DNA of 64,000 bases from an uncultured Flavobacteriaceae bacterium (GTDB lineage: Bacteria > Bacteroidota > Bacteroidia > Flavobacteriales > Flavobacteriaceae), in NCBI GenBank assembly GCA_947486785.1, contig CANKUU010000002.1, positions 124,001-188,000 of the forward strand, written 5' to 3'. Below are positions 43,604 to 52,978 of the stretch, one piece after another (the first letter of the stretch is position 1; the number at the start of each line of letters is the position of its first letter). The notes beneath the pieces were generated by a model, which did no database searches, was not told where the DNA came from, and saw only the letters and a program-made list of their open reading frames with translations. A program made the position numbers and the translations under genes.

Positions 43604-44359
43604 TTATAGTTCTTTAACTTTAATGTTTCTGAAAGCAACTACATCTCCATGGTCTTGCAAACCAATTTTACCCGTAGTATATTTTGCAAAATGCTCCCAA
43701 TCGGCAAATTTTGATTTTGAAACCATCTCACTCCATTCTGGATTATTAACTGGAAATTGTACAATTTCTACATTATTCAAAACTACAACACCAGTATTTG
43801 TTTTGTGATTAATACTAATTTCACATAAATTCCACTCACCTACAGGTCTGGTTACATCTCTTAAAGGGGCAACCATATCATATAAGGCACCAGCCTGATG
43901 GCTTTCTCCATTTTTACCATCAGGATGATTGTCGTTATCTAAAACCTGAATTTCAGGCCCTGTTTCATAAGGTTGATTTAGTTCGTCTAATTCTTTTATT
44001 CCCCAAAAAATACCACTATTGCCAGCTTTAGAAATACGCCACTCTAAAGAAAGAACAAAATCGGTATACTCGTTATCAGAAACAAGATTGTAGCTTTCTC
44101 CTTTTTTGCGCTCCTTTGGCGGGTAAAAAACCATGGCACCCTCTTCTATTTTCCAATTATCAGAAACCTTGGTCTTTTTATATTCGTGCCATCCTTCAAA
44201 GGATTTTCCATCAAAAAGCATTTTCCATTCCTCAAAAGAAGCCTCGGTTTCAGTTTTTGCCTTATCATCAGCCATTTTTTCTTTGATCGGCAATTTTGCT
44301 TTTTCTTTACAAGAGATAGTCATTGCCACAATGAAAATAATTAACACTACTTTTTTCAT
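43604..44359 (-). CDS. DUF1080 lipoprotein (second paralogue)
   Basis: A 251-residue lipoprotein (MKKVVLIIFIVAMTISC, lipobox TISC) with a DUF1080 domain at about 40-251: WKMLFDGKSFEGWHEYKKT, DFVLSLEWRISKAGNSGIFWGI, GPEIQVLDNDNHPDG, HQAGALYDMVAP and IGLQDHGDVVAFRNIKVKEL. It differs from its downstream paralogue by the HPDG-containing loop and by lacking the long linker. The two probably act on different anomers or aglycones, or on successive steps. Gap to the next gene is 31 nt and to the upstream isomerase 104 nt, giving one likely operon. Confidence 0.88.
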   Translation of the reverse strand: MKKVVLIIFIVAMTISCKEKAKLPIKEKMADDKAKTETEASFEEWKMLFDGKSFEGWHEYKKTKVSDNWKIEEGAMVFYPPKERKKGESYNLVSDNEYTDFVLSLEWRISKAGNSGIFWGIKELDELNQPYETGPEIQVLDNDNHPDGKNGESHQAGALYDMVAPLRDVTRPVGEWNLCEISINHKTNTGVVVLNNVEIVQFPVNNPEWSEMVSKSKFADWEHFAKYTTGKIGLQDHGDVVAFRNIKVKEL

Positions 44360-44463
44360 TCTAATAATTTTATTGATTTATGATTGTAGCCCAGGACGTT
44401 TCTATGGTAGTTCATAATATTGAGCTATAAATTTAAACTACCTAAACCCGCCAAACAAACTCT

Positions 44464-45531
44464 TTACAGTCCTAATATTTTTTTTAGCATTTCTTTATCA
44501 TGTTTAGCGCCGGCAAAATCATCAAAGGTTTTCTCGGTTGCTTCTATAATATGGTTTTTTATAAAAGCTGCGCCTTCGCGGGCACCTTGCTCAGGACTTT
44601 TTATACAACACTCCCATTCCATAACTGCCCAAACATCACAACCATATTGAGTTAATTTAGAGAAAATGGTTTTAAAATCAATCTGTCCGTCTCCAAGAGA
44701 ACGATACCTACCTGCTCGATCTCCCCAATCATTATAGCCGCCAAAAGCACCTTTTTTACCCGTTGGGCTAAATTCAGAATCCTTAACATGAAACGATTTT
44801 ATAAACTCATGATAATGATCAATATATGCTAAATAGTCGAGTTGTTGCAAAACAAAATGACTAGGATCATAAAGAATATTAACTCGTCTGTGGTTATTTG
44901 TTGAGGCAAGAAAACGCTCAAAAGTATCACCGTCGTGTAAATCTTCTCCTGGATGAATTTCATAACAAACATCTACACCTTCTTCATCAAAATGATTTAA
45001 AATTGGCAACCATCTTTTTGCCAACTCTTGAAAACCCATTTCAACCAATCCGGCAGGTCTTTGAGGCCAAGGATGCCAAGTATGCCATAGTAAGGCACCC
45101 GAAAAAGTAGCATGCGCCGTAATACCCAATCTTCTGCTTGCCGTTGCGGCTTTCTTTACCACATCAATAGCCCATTCGGTTCTAGCTTTTGGGTTATTTC
45201 TCAGCGCTTCGGGAGCAAAACTATCAAACATAAGATCATATGCAGGGTTAACCGCCACAAGCTGCCCTTGCAAATGGGTAGAAAGCTCTGTAATTTCTAG
45301 CCCATACGAGTTAACTTTCCCTTTAAGTTCATCACAATAAGTTTGGCTCTCTGCAGCCTTATTTATATCGATAAGAAAAGTCTCCCAAGTGGGAATTTGA
45401 ATGCCTTTATAACCCAAATCTGATGCCCACTTACACATGCCATCTAAAGAGTTAAACGGGGCTTTGCTATCTACAAATTGGGCTAAAAATACTGCTGGTC
45501 CTTTTATTGTCTTCATTTTATCGTTAGTCAA
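44464..45531 (-). CDS. Sugar phosphate isomerase/epimerase-like TIM barrel
   Basis: A 355-residue cytoplasmic protein of the xylose-isomerase-like (AP endonuclease 2) superfamily. It may start five codons later (MKTIKGPAVFLAQF). Metal-site segments are visible: the Glu in CYEIHPGEDLHDG, the Asp/His in NILYDPSHFVLQQ, FIKSFHVKDSEF and the final Glu in AVMEWEC. Relatives include inosose and hydroxypyruvate isomerases. Members next to DUF1080 and GMC or Gfo/Idh genes eliminate the aglycone from 3-keto-glycosides. It lacks an export signal, unlike its neighbours, so it may act inside the cell. It is divergent from the first GMC gene (133-nt gap). Confidence 0.87.
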   Translation of the reverse strand: MTNDKMKTIKGPAVFLAQFVDSKAPFNSLDGMCKWASDLGYKGIQIPTWETFLIDINKAAESQTYCDELKGKVNSYGLEITELSTHLQGQLVAVNPAYDLMFDSFAPEALRNNPKARTEWAIDVVKKAATASRRLGITAHATFSGALLWHTWHPWPQRPAGLVEMGFQELAKRWLPILNHFDEEGVDVCYEIHPGEDLHDGDTFERFLASTNNHRRVNILYDPSHFVLQQLDYLAYIDHYHEFIKSFHVKDSEFSPTGKKGAFGGYNDWGDRAGRYRSLGDGQIDFKTIFSKLTQYGCDVWAVMEWECCIKSPEQGAREGAAFIKNHIIEATEKTFDDFAGAKHDKEMLKKILGL

Positions 45532-45664
45532 ATTTTAAAATTACTGTTTATAAATGTATCGGAATTTAACCTTATATTTAAGCCGCTTTGTTTTTAGTCA
45601 TTTTAGCTTTTAGATACGTCCTAAATATAGGAATTACCTAAAGAAAAACCATAAAAAAAAACGA

Positions 45665-47365
45665 ATGAATACAGAAGAACAGTTTGATGCGATTGTCGTA
45701 GGAACAGGAATAAGCGGTGGTTGGGCTGCAAAAGAATTATGTGAAAAGGGTTTAAAAACTTTAGTGCTTGATCGTGGACCAATGGTAAAACATATCGAAG
45801 GGTATACGACGATGAATGATGACCCATGGGACTATCCGTTAAAAGGAAAACTTTCGCAAGAAGATAAAAAGAAATACCATGTTCAAAGCCGTGTAAATTG
45901 GGCACCCACAGAAGATGTAAAACATTTTTTCGTTAACGATTTAGAACATCCGTATGTAGAATTAAAACGTTTTGACTGGATACGCGGTTATCAAGTAGGT
46001 GGACGCTCTTTAACCTGGGGAAGACAAAGTTATCGCTGGAGTGATATTGATTTTACAGCCAATAAGAAAGAAGGTATAGGTATTGACTGGCCTGTGCGCT
46101 ACAAAGATATTTCTCCTTGGTATGACAAAGTAGAGCAGTATATTGGTGTAAGTGGAGAAAAATTAGGATTAGAGGTCTTACCAGATGGTATTTTTCAACC
46201 GGCGATGCACTTAAATTGTGTTGAAGAGTCTTTTAAAAAATCAACTAGCGAAAAATTTAATGATGGGCGCCTTGTCACTATCGGAAGAGCCGCTCATATT
46301 ACAGACCCAAAGGCCACTTTTGAAGGCAGAGGTGTGTGCCAAAATAGAAATCGTTGCTGGCGCGGATGCCCTTTTGGAGGATATTTTAGCAGCAATTCAT
46401 CAACCTTACCCGCAGCCGAGCGAACAGGAAATATGACCCTAAGACCAAATTCTATTGTACATGAAGTGATGTATGATGACGCCACCAAAAAAGCAACCGG
46501 AGTTCGGGTAATAGATACAGAAACGCATGAAAAATTTGAGTTTAAAGCAAAAGTAATTTTTTTATGTGCATCGGCGATGGCATCGGTTGGTATTCTTATG
46601 CAGTCAAAATCGAAACGATTTCCAAATGGCATGGGTAATGATTCAGACGCATTAGGACGTGGTATAATGGACCACCACTATAAACTTGGTGCAACTGCAA
46701 AGGTAGATGGGTATTTAGACAAATACTATAAAGGGCGAAGACCTAATGGCTTTTATATTCCACGGTTTGTTAACCTTGATGCAAAAACAAAACGAAAAGA
46801 GTATCTGCGTGGTTTTGGTTATCAAGGTACCGCTAGTCGTAACGATTGGTCTACATCTATTGCCGAAATGGGCTTTGGCAAAGATTTAAAGAAAGAGATT
46901 TTAAAACCCGGAAGTTGGCAAATTGGTGTTACTGGTTTTGGCGAATTTCTACCCTATGATGATAATAGAGTCACCTTAAGCCCCACAGAAAAAGACCAAT
47001 GGGGTTTGCCACAGTTAGCTTTTGATGTTGAGTTTAAAGAGAATGAACTTAATATGCGAAAAGATATTAAAAAAGAAATTGTAAGTATGTTTAAAGCGGC
47101 AGGCTTTAAAGATGTAAATTCTTATGAAGAACCATCGGGACCTGGATTAGGTATTCATGAAATGGGTGGTGCGCGCATGGGGCATAATTCTAAAAATTCG
47201 GTTTTAAACAAAAACAACCAAATACATGCTGTGCCAAACGTTTATGTTACAGATGGGGCTTTTATGACTTCCTCAAGTTGCGTAAACCCATCTTTAACCT
47301 ATATGGCTTTTACTGCACGTGCTGCCGACCATGCAGCCAAACAATTAAAAGCTGGCAAATTTTAG
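45665..47365 (+). CDS. GMC-family FAD sugar dehydrogenase (paralogue 1)
   Basis: A 566-residue flavoprotein. The FAD-binding fold is at the N-terminus (DAIVVGTGISGGWAAKEL, about 9-26). The C-terminal GMC motif is GLGIHEMGGARMGHN, and the active-site Asn block is CVNPSLTYMAFTARAADHAA. Three cysteines in C-x5-C-x3-C (225, 231, 235; VCQNRNRCWRGCPFGG) could hold an iron-sulfur cluster, as in FAD-glucose dehydrogenases. Glucoside 3-dehydrogenases of this type oxidise C3 of glucosides and pass electrons to a cytochrome. The protein has no signal peptide, and no small subunit gene is adjacent. It may share the Tat-borne subunit encoded at 52978, since paralogue 2 is very similar. Confidence 0.9.
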   Translation: MNTEEQFDAIVVGTGISGGWAAKELCEKGLKTLVLDRGPMVKHIEGYTTMNDDPWDYPLKGKLSQEDKKKYHVQSRVNWAPTEDVKHFFVNDLEHPYVELKRFDWIRGYQVGGRSLTWGRQSYRWSDIDFTANKKEGIGIDWPVRYKDISPWYDKVEQYIGVSGEKLGLEVLPDGIFQPAMHLNCVEESFKKSTSEKFNDGRLVTIGRAAHITDPKATFEGRGVCQNRNRCWRGCPFGGYFSSNSSTLPAAERTGNMTLRPNSIVHEVMYDDATKKATGVRVIDTETHEKFEFKAKVIFLCASAMASVGILMQSKSKRFPNGMGNDSDALGRGIMDHHYKLGATAKVDGYLDKYYKGRRPNGFYIPRFVNLDAKTKRKEYLRGFGYQGTASRNDWSTSIAEMGFGKDLKKEILKPGSWQIGVTGFGEFLPYDDNRVTLSPTEKDQWGLPQLAFDVEFKENELNMRKDIKKEIVSMFKAAGFKDVNSYEEPSGPGLGIHEMGGARMGHNSKNSVLNKNNQIHAVPNVYVTDGAFMTSSSCVNPSLTYMAFTARAADHAAKQLKAGKF

Positions 47366-47580
47366 AAACTCGGCATAAAACATTAAATTTTATTGAGTTT
47401 AATGAAGTATATCGGCACTTAGCTGAAAGTAAAAGTGGATCGGCAAGCTAAATGTTATCGTAATTTAAGAGGATAATAGTATTTTTGAATATTAAATTTG
47501 GGCTAATTATTTAGATTTGAATTTACATTCATCAATTATTGAAATAACAATATAACATAACTAGCAAACGTTATTATTTT

Positions 47581-48042
47581 ATGAAAAACGCTTCTGCCAA
47601 TAATATGTGGGGTGATTACTTAAAAAACCACTTAGAGGATGTCTTTCACGAGACACCGAAAATTATTCATTTTTATGACAATGAGTTCGCTGCCAATGAA
47701 TCTGCTAAATTGGTGAAAAATGGTATTAAAAGAGCAACTTCAGACTCTCTTTTAAGGCTTCAACAAAGTGAAGAAAAACACGCAAAAATTGGTGACTTTA
47801 CAATAGTAACAAATTGGGAAGGAGAAGCACAATGTATTATTGAAACCACAAAAGTAAAATTGAAACCTTTTTTTAGTATTGATGAGGAATATGCTAAACT
47901 TGAAGCAGAGGGCGACAAGTCTTTAACGCACTGGAAAAAAGTATACTGGGATTATTTTACCAGAGAGCTTGCCAAATTTGGTCGCAAACCAAGTGAAAGT
48001 ATGATTGTTGTTTGTCAAGAGTTTGTTAAAGTATACCCATAA
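47581..48042 (+). CDS. ASCH-domain protein
   Basis: A 153-residue cytoplasmic protein with an ASCH (PUA-like) fold: NEFAANESAKLVKNGIKRATSDSLLRL, then KIGDFTIVTNWEGEAQCIIETTKV and the end HWKKVYWDYFTRELAKFGRKPSE. Some ASCH proteins are N4-acetylcytidine amidohydrolases; others bind RNA. It stands alone, 215 nt after a GMC gene and followed by about 600 nt with no gene. It looks unrelated to the sugar island. Confidence 0.82.
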   Translation: MKNASANNMWGDYLKNHLEDVFHETPKIIHFYDNEFAANESAKLVKNGIKRATSDSLLRLQQSEEKHAKIGDFTIVTNWEGEAQCIIETTKVKLKPFFSIDEEYAKLEAEGDKSLTHWKKVYWDYFTRELAKFGRKPSESMIVVCQEFVKVYP

Positions 48043-48653
48043 AAAATACTGATAAGTTTTTTAACTTTACATAATTATTGGTCTTCCAAAACCTACAAAA
48101 CAATTTGGTTACACAAAATTCATTAGAAAATGTAGTAGCGAAATGTTTGCTTAGTTTACAGTTGTTTAAGAGGTAGCTTCTAGGCCAACACCTATTTGCA
48201 AATTTGCAATAGCGGCATGTTCTACTATATGCGCTACTCATCCTATTCCGACTACATTTTGCACCTTTTACTTCACAAAAAAGTACGAATTTTGCATATC
48301 TATCTCATACTATTTTTGAAAAAATGGTGGGTTTCATTCTTTTGATTTAGCTCCGGCACATCTTCATGATATGAAGTATTTAAAAGATATAAAACTCTCT
48401 GTAAAAGGTGCAGATGAATCGGTGATAGCGCTTACATAAATACTAATTATCGGTTACATTGGTTTTCTCATTACAATATGAATCGGTCTGTTCCAAAGCG
48501 AAAAAATCAACATACTTATGCGCCTTTAAAAAAAAGGTAGATAAGAGCGCGAATTAAAACTAACTAAGCTTAAATACACAACAGGTATCATTGCATCTTT
48601 TTCCTTAAGGCTCTTTTAAAAAAACTAAAGTCGAATTAGTACCAAAGTGAACA
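48043..48653. other. 611-nt stretch without a convincing gene
   Basis: No complete gene is seen on either strand. On the plus strand a 38-codon open frame (about 48327-48439, reading NGGFHSFDLAPAHLHDMKYLK) has natural-looking codon use and ends at a TAA, but no start precedes it. It may be the 3' remnant of a lost gene. The 71-codon minus-strand ORF at 48026-48241 looks like noise. Confidence 0.35.
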
Positions 48654-49793
48654 TTAAGATAGCAACTTCACCCAAACGTTATTATTTTTACTTGATTCTA
48701 CTGTAGCCTCAATAAAGTTCATGCCACGCACCCCATCTTCCATAGTTGGAAATTCACCATCATTATAAGCTTCGCCACGTATAGCCCTGGCAACACCTAA
48801 ATAAATATTTGCCATAGAATCAAAAATACCTTCAGGATGACCAGCGGGCAGCTTTGTGCCATCTAGCGATAATTTTGAATTATACGCATGTCCTGGTTTA
48901 AAGACCTGCATGGGTTGCGTATCGCTTTTTACATATAAGAAATTAGGGTTTTCTTGCTCCCAATGAAAAGAAGCTTTCTCGCCATAGATTGATATTGCTA
49001 ATCCGTTTTCTTCGCCAGTAGCCACTTGACTGCTTCTAATTACACCTTTTACATGATCATCCATCCGAATTAAAACTGTTCCATCAACATCCATTTGGTT
49101 ATCCTCGTAGAGATAATTAAAGTCGCATAGTAACGACGCTACTCGTAACCCAGTCGTATATTCTACCATATTAAATGCATGCACACCTATATCACCCATA
49201 CAAGAGCTTATTCCTGCTTTTTTAGGATCTAAGCGCCAAACAGTTGACCGTTTATCTTTATCATGAATAATTTCGTTTATCCATCCTTGATAATATTTCG
49301 CATCTACCTTATGTATTTTTCCTAATACACCATCTTTAATCATCTCTCGCATTTGCCGCACCATTGGATAGCCTGTGTAGGTATGAGTTAACGCAAACAC
49401 CTTGCCCGAAGCTTTATGCGCAGCTTGCAGTATTTTAGCCTCTTCAAGCGATGTGGTCATTGGCTTTTCGCAAATGACGTGAAAGCCATTATCTAATAAT
49501 TTTTTGGCCATTGGAAAATGCAGAAAATTTGGTGTAAGTACTGAGCATACCTGAATGCGCTTATCTTCGGGTAATTTTAGTTCTTCTTCCACCAAGGTGT
49601 CAAAATCTGAATAAATACGATTAAGAGGAATATCTATTTCTTTTGCAAACGCTTGACTAACCGCAAAATCTGGATTAAAACAGGCTCCAACAATTTGATA
49701 ATTATCATTGATATGAGATGCAACTCGATGTAAGACACCGATTAGCGAATCTCCTCCTCCACCTAAAATTCCTAACCTTATTTTTTTTGGCAT
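48654..49793 (-). CDS. Gfo/Idh/MocA-family oxidoreductase
   Basis: A 379-residue NAD(P)-dependent sugar oxidoreductase. The N-terminal Rossmann fold (KIRLGILGGGGDSLIGVLHRVA) is followed by the conserved FHVICEKPMTTSLEEA with its catalytic EKP lysine, near 103. The C-terminal substrate domain has the SCMGDIGVHAFNMVEYTTGL segment holding the GDIGxH motif. In 3-keto-glycoside pathways such enzymes reduce 3-keto-glucose back to glucose, or oxidise the C3 hydroxyl in place of GMC enzymes. Its position between the two GMC blocks supports that. It has no export signal and is transcribed alone. Confidence 0.9.
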   Translation of the reverse strand: MPKKIRLGILGGGGDSLIGVLHRVASHINDNYQIVGACFNPDFAVSQAFAKEIDIPLNRIYSDFDTLVEEELKLPEDKRIQVCSVLTPNFLHFPMAKKLLDNGFHVICEKPMTTSLEEAKILQAAHKASGKVFALTHTYTGYPMVRQMREMIKDGVLGKIHKVDAKYYQGWINEIIHDKDKRSTVWRLDPKKAGISSCMGDIGVHAFNMVEYTTGLRVASLLCDFNYLYEDNQMDVDGTVLIRMDDHVKGVIRSSQVATGEENGLAISIYGEKASFHWEQENPNFLYVKSDTQPMQVFKPGHAYNSKLSLDGTKLPAGHPEGIFDSMANIYLGVARAIRGEAYNDGEFPTMEDGVRGMNFIEATVESSKNNNVWVKLLS

Positions 49794-50010
49794 GGTACTT
49801 CTATCTTTTATTATTAAACAATTTTACATTATGAGGTATGAATATATAAAATATACTACTGTCTTACCCTATCTTTTTGTGGCAGAAATAAACTAAAATG
49901 TAAAACCAACTAGGTAGTCTGCCACCTAGTGCAAGCTATTTTAATTTTACCTCGCACAAATTTAAAGTTAAAACCAAATCACTTTTAAACAAATATGAGG
50001 CCTATGATGT

Positions 50011-50049
50011 AAACTGATGTTTTTGTAAGCAACAAAAACATCAGTTTTT
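50011..50049. terminator. Terminator downstream of TIM-barrel lipoprotein gene
   Basis: AAACTGATGTTTTTG pairs perfectly with CAAAAACATCAGTTT around a 7-nt loop. It lies 27 nt beyond the stop of the minus-strand gene ending at 50076. Confidence 0.75.
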
Positions 50050-50075
50050 CATTTTAACAGTTTTCACAAAAGCGA

Positions 50076-51068
50076 TTAGTTCAATTCCTTTGCAACTTTT
50101 AACATCAAATCTCTTGTCGCTTTTATGCCATCTTCTTCATTGAGAACGCTACCTTCATACTCTACCCCAATAAAACCAGTATATCCTGCATCCTTAACAA
50201 TTTGCATTAATCTTTTATAGTCAATATCAATCGCTTCTCCATTTTCATCGAAATCATTTGACTTTGCACTTACCGCTTTTGCGTAGGGCATTAACTCAGC
50301 AACACCTTTGTATTTGTCATATAGTTCTTTACAACTGCCGTCTTCATTTCTGGTAATACAGAAATTGCCAAAATCGGGCAGCGAACCGCAATTATCTAAG
50401 TTTACTTCTTTCATCACTTCAGCATGTAGCGCTGCGTTAGATGATAGCCCTCCGTGATTTTCTACCAAAACATTAATATTTTTAGTTTTAGCGTAAGTTG
50501 CCAACTTTGTAAGTCCATCAATAGCACTTCGTTTCCAATCTGCAGGCACCATACTACCGTTTAAATTTACTCGTATGGCATGGCAACCCATGGCCGCGGC
50601 GGCATCTACCCATTTTTTATGCTTTTCTACCGTTTCGTTTCGTTCTTTTTCATCATTTACTGCCAAGTTACCTTGACCGTCGATCATTATTAAAACATTC
50701 TCCATTCCGTGTTTTTCTGCCTCTGCATTTGATTTGTTAACAAACGCAGCCATCGCTTCATCAGAATAATTGGCATCTGAAAGTTCTGGATTATAAAGCT
50801 GACTTACGTACTCCAAACCTGTAAAGCCCCAGTTTTTGGCTTTTTCGGCAAAACTATAGGGGTCTACCCCATCTTCTAGTATCATTTTATGAATCGACCA
50901 CTGTGCTAGCGAAAGTTTAAAGAAAGGGGCTGCTTCCATGGCGTCATCTGCCATAACCTCTGTATTTTCAGATTCCTTTTTGCCATTCTCTTTACATGCA
51001 TAAACACCTAAGAGTGAAAAAGCAAGACCGGCTTGCGAACTACTTCTAATAAAATTTCTTCTTTTCAT
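50076..51068 (-). CDS. Tat-exported sugar isomerase/epimerase-like TIM barrel lipoprotein
   Basis: A 330-residue protein of the xylose-isomerase-like superfamily. It has a twin-arginine signal (MKRRNFIRSSSQAGLAF) ending in a lipobox-like GVYAC, so it is folded before export and probably lipid-anchored. Metal-site segments are INVLVENHGGLSSNA, CGSLPDFGNFCI, AVSAKSNDFDENG and GFIGVEYEGSVL. Tat export fits a metal enzyme that works with periplasmic GMC dehydrogenase and DUF1080 lipoproteins on 3-keto-glycosides. It is divergent from the second GMC gene across 191 nt that hold a perfect inverted repeat. Confidence 0.88.
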   Translation of the reverse strand: MKRRNFIRSSSQAGLAFSLLGVYACKENGKKESENTEVMADDAMEAAPFFKLSLAQWSIHKMILEDGVDPYSFAEKAKNWGFTGLEYVSQLYNPELSDANYSDEAMAAFVNKSNAEAEKHGMENVLIMIDGQGNLAVNDEKERNETVEKHKKWVDAAAAMGCHAIRVNLNGSMVPADWKRSAIDGLTKLATYAKTKNINVLVENHGGLSSNAALHAEVMKEVNLDNCGSLPDFGNFCITRNEDGSCKELYDKYKGVAELMPYAKAVSAKSNDFDENGEAIDIDYKRLMQIVKDAGYTGFIGVEYEGSVLNEEDGIKATRDLMLKVAKELN

Positions 51069-51199
51069 GTGATAACTTATTTAATTTAATGTTTAACCCT
51101 ATCTGTTTTGAGCTAAATGATGCGTAAAAAAAATCAAACCTATTTTACCTTTCAAAAGGAAAAATAATGACAACAGCCATATTTTAATCTAATTTTTAA

Positions 51200-51229
51200 G
51201 TTCTAAAGTAGAACATTAATTTATATTTT
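51200..51229 (+). promoter_or_regulatory. Inverted repeat and -7 box before GMC paralogue 2
   Basis: GTTCTA-AAG-TAGAAC (51200-51214) is a perfect 15-bp inverted repeat 8 bp before TATATTTT (51222-51229), a near match to TAnnTTTG. A repressor bound here would cover the -33 region. The same site is not seen before the other genes of the island. Confidence 0.45.
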
Positions 51230-51259
51230 AATAAATTTAAGCTCTAAACAATCTGTTAC

Positions 51260-52978
51260 ATGAGTAAATTTTATTACAACGAAGAACAAGAATCGTATGA
51301 TGCAATTGTGGTTGGCACAGGCATTAGTGGTGGTTGGGCTGCTAAAGAACTTTGTGAAAATGGTTTAAAAACCCTAGTCTTAGAAAGGGGGCGCATGGTT
51401 ACCCACAGGGATGACTATAAAACTGCAAACATGGATCCTTGGGATTTTCCGAATGGGGGTGCAGCAACACAAGAAATTATTGCGAAACAAGAAAAACAAA
51501 ATCGAACAGGTTATACTACACAAGCCGCAAGTCATATGTGGTTTGTAAACGATCTTGAACATCCGTACAACGAAACGAAAAGGTTTGATTGGATGCGTGG
51601 TTACCACGTAGGTGGCCGCTCTTTGCAATGGGGTCGCCACAGTTATCGTTGGAGTGATATTGACTTTAAAGCCAATGCGAATGACGGCATAGCTGTTGAT
51701 TGGCCGGTACGCTACAAAGATATTGCCCCTTGGTATGATAAGGTAGAATCTTATATTGGGGTAACGGGAGAGAAATTAGGCCTACCACAATTGCCTGATG
51801 GCCAATTTGAACCAATGATGGAGCTTAATTGTGCTGAACAGCTAATACGAGAAAAAGTAGCAGAAAATTTTGATGGGCGTGTCGTTACGGCTGGTCGTGT
51901 TGCACACATTAACAGCGATAAAAAATTTGCCGGTGACGGCAGATCGCGTTGTAAATTTAGAAACAGATGTATTAGAGGTTGCCCTTTTGGAGCTTATTTT
52001 AGCAGTCTTTCGTCTACCTTACCGGCAGCAGAAGCAACCGGTAACATGACTTTAAGACCAGATTCTATAGTGCATGAAGTTATGTATGACCCCGATACTA
52101 AAAAAGCGACGGGTGTTAAAGTTATTGATAGGGTTACAAAAGAAACTTTTGAGTTTAAAGCAAAGGTAATTTTCCTTTGTGCCTCTTCTATTGCTTCAAC
52201 TTCCATTTTAATGCAGTCGAAATCAGATCGCTTTCCAAACGGAATGGGTAATGATTCTGATCAACTCGGTCGTAATATTATGGATCATCATTTAGGTGTG
52301 GGTGCCTCTGGAAAACTAGAAGGTTTTGAAGATAAGTACTTTAAAGGAAGAAAACCAAACGGTATATATCTGCCTCGTTTTAGAAATTTAGGCGGAAAAA
52401 CGAATCGAACCGATTATAAGCGTGGCTTTGGATATCAAGGTGGCGGAGGAAGAGGTAATTGGCAAGATTCAATTGCTGAATTATCACATGGTAAAGATTT
52501 AAAAGATGCGATATTAAAACCAGGGGGTTGGACTTTTGGAATGGGCGGTTTTGGAGAAGTATTACCGTATGAAGACAATCGATTTACTTTAAACTACGAT
52601 AAGCTAGATCAATGGGGCTTACCAACCGTAACTTTTGATGCGGAATTTAAAGAAAATGAATGGAACATGCGTAAAGACATGAAAGAATCTGCCGTAGACA
52701 TGCTTACCAAAGCTGGCTTAAAAGAAGTAGAGCCATTTGACAATCCTGGTGCGCTAGGCTTAGGAATACATGAAATGGGAACCGCTCGTATGGGCAGAAA
52801 CAGAAAAACTTCTGTTGTAAATGGTCACAATGCGCTTCATGATGTACCCAACGTATATGTAACAGATGGTTCATTTATGACCTCAGCAAGTTGTGTTAAC
52901 CCATCATTAACTTACATGGCATTTACGGCTAGAGCTGCAAATCATGCCGCACAAGAACTTAAAAAAGGAAACATATAA
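51260..52978 (+). CDS. GMC-family FAD sugar dehydrogenase, catalytic subunit (paralogue 2)
   Basis: A 572-residue flavoprotein closely similar to the one at 45665. FAD fold DAIVVGTGISGGWAAKEL (about 14-31), conserved RGYHVGGRSLQWGRHSYRWS, C-x5-C-x3-C at 231, 237 and 241 (RCKFRNRCIRGCPFG). The active-site His sits in GLGIHEMGTARMG and the Asn in CVNPSLT. The stop overlaps the start of a gluconate-2-dehydrogenase-subunit-3-like gene by one base (TAATG). The pair therefore matches two-subunit glucoside 3-dehydrogenases. It has no signal of its own and should be carried across the membrane by the Tat signal of the small subunit. An electron-accepting cytochrome c gene is not present nearby. Confidence 0.92.
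   Translation: MSKFYYNEEQESYDAIVVGTGISGGWAAKELCENGLKTLVLERGRMVTHRDDYKTANMDPWDFPNGGAATQEIIAKQEKQNRTGYTTQAASHMWFVNDLEHPYNETKRFDWMRGYHVGGRSLQWGRHSYRWSDIDFKANANDGIAVDWPVRYKDIAPWYDKVESYIGVTGEKLGLPQLPDGQFEPMMELNCAEQLIREKVAENFDGRVVTAGRVAHINSDKKFAGDGRSRCKFRNRCIRGCPFGAYFSSLSSTLPAAEATGNMTLRPDSIVHEVMYDPDTKKATGVKVIDRVTKETFEFKAKVIFLCASSIASTSILMQSKSDRFPNGMGNDSDQLGRNIMDHHLGVGASGKLEGFEDKYFKGRKPNGIYLPRFRNLGGKTNRTDYKRGFGYQGGGGRGNWQDSIAELSHGKDLKDAILKPGGWTFGMGGFGEVLPYEDNRFTLNYDKLDQWGLPTVTFDAEFKENEWNMRKDMKESAVDMLTKAGLKEVEPFDNPGALGLGIHEMGTARMGRNRKTSVVNGHNALHDVPNVYVTDGSFMTSASCVNPSLTYMAFTARAANHAAQELKKGNI

Noticed and set aside
48026-48241. 71-codon minus-strand ORF after the ASCH gene
   Set aside because: Composition unlike real proteins here (many Cys, Arg, Asn), overlaps the end of the ASCH gene and has no promoter.
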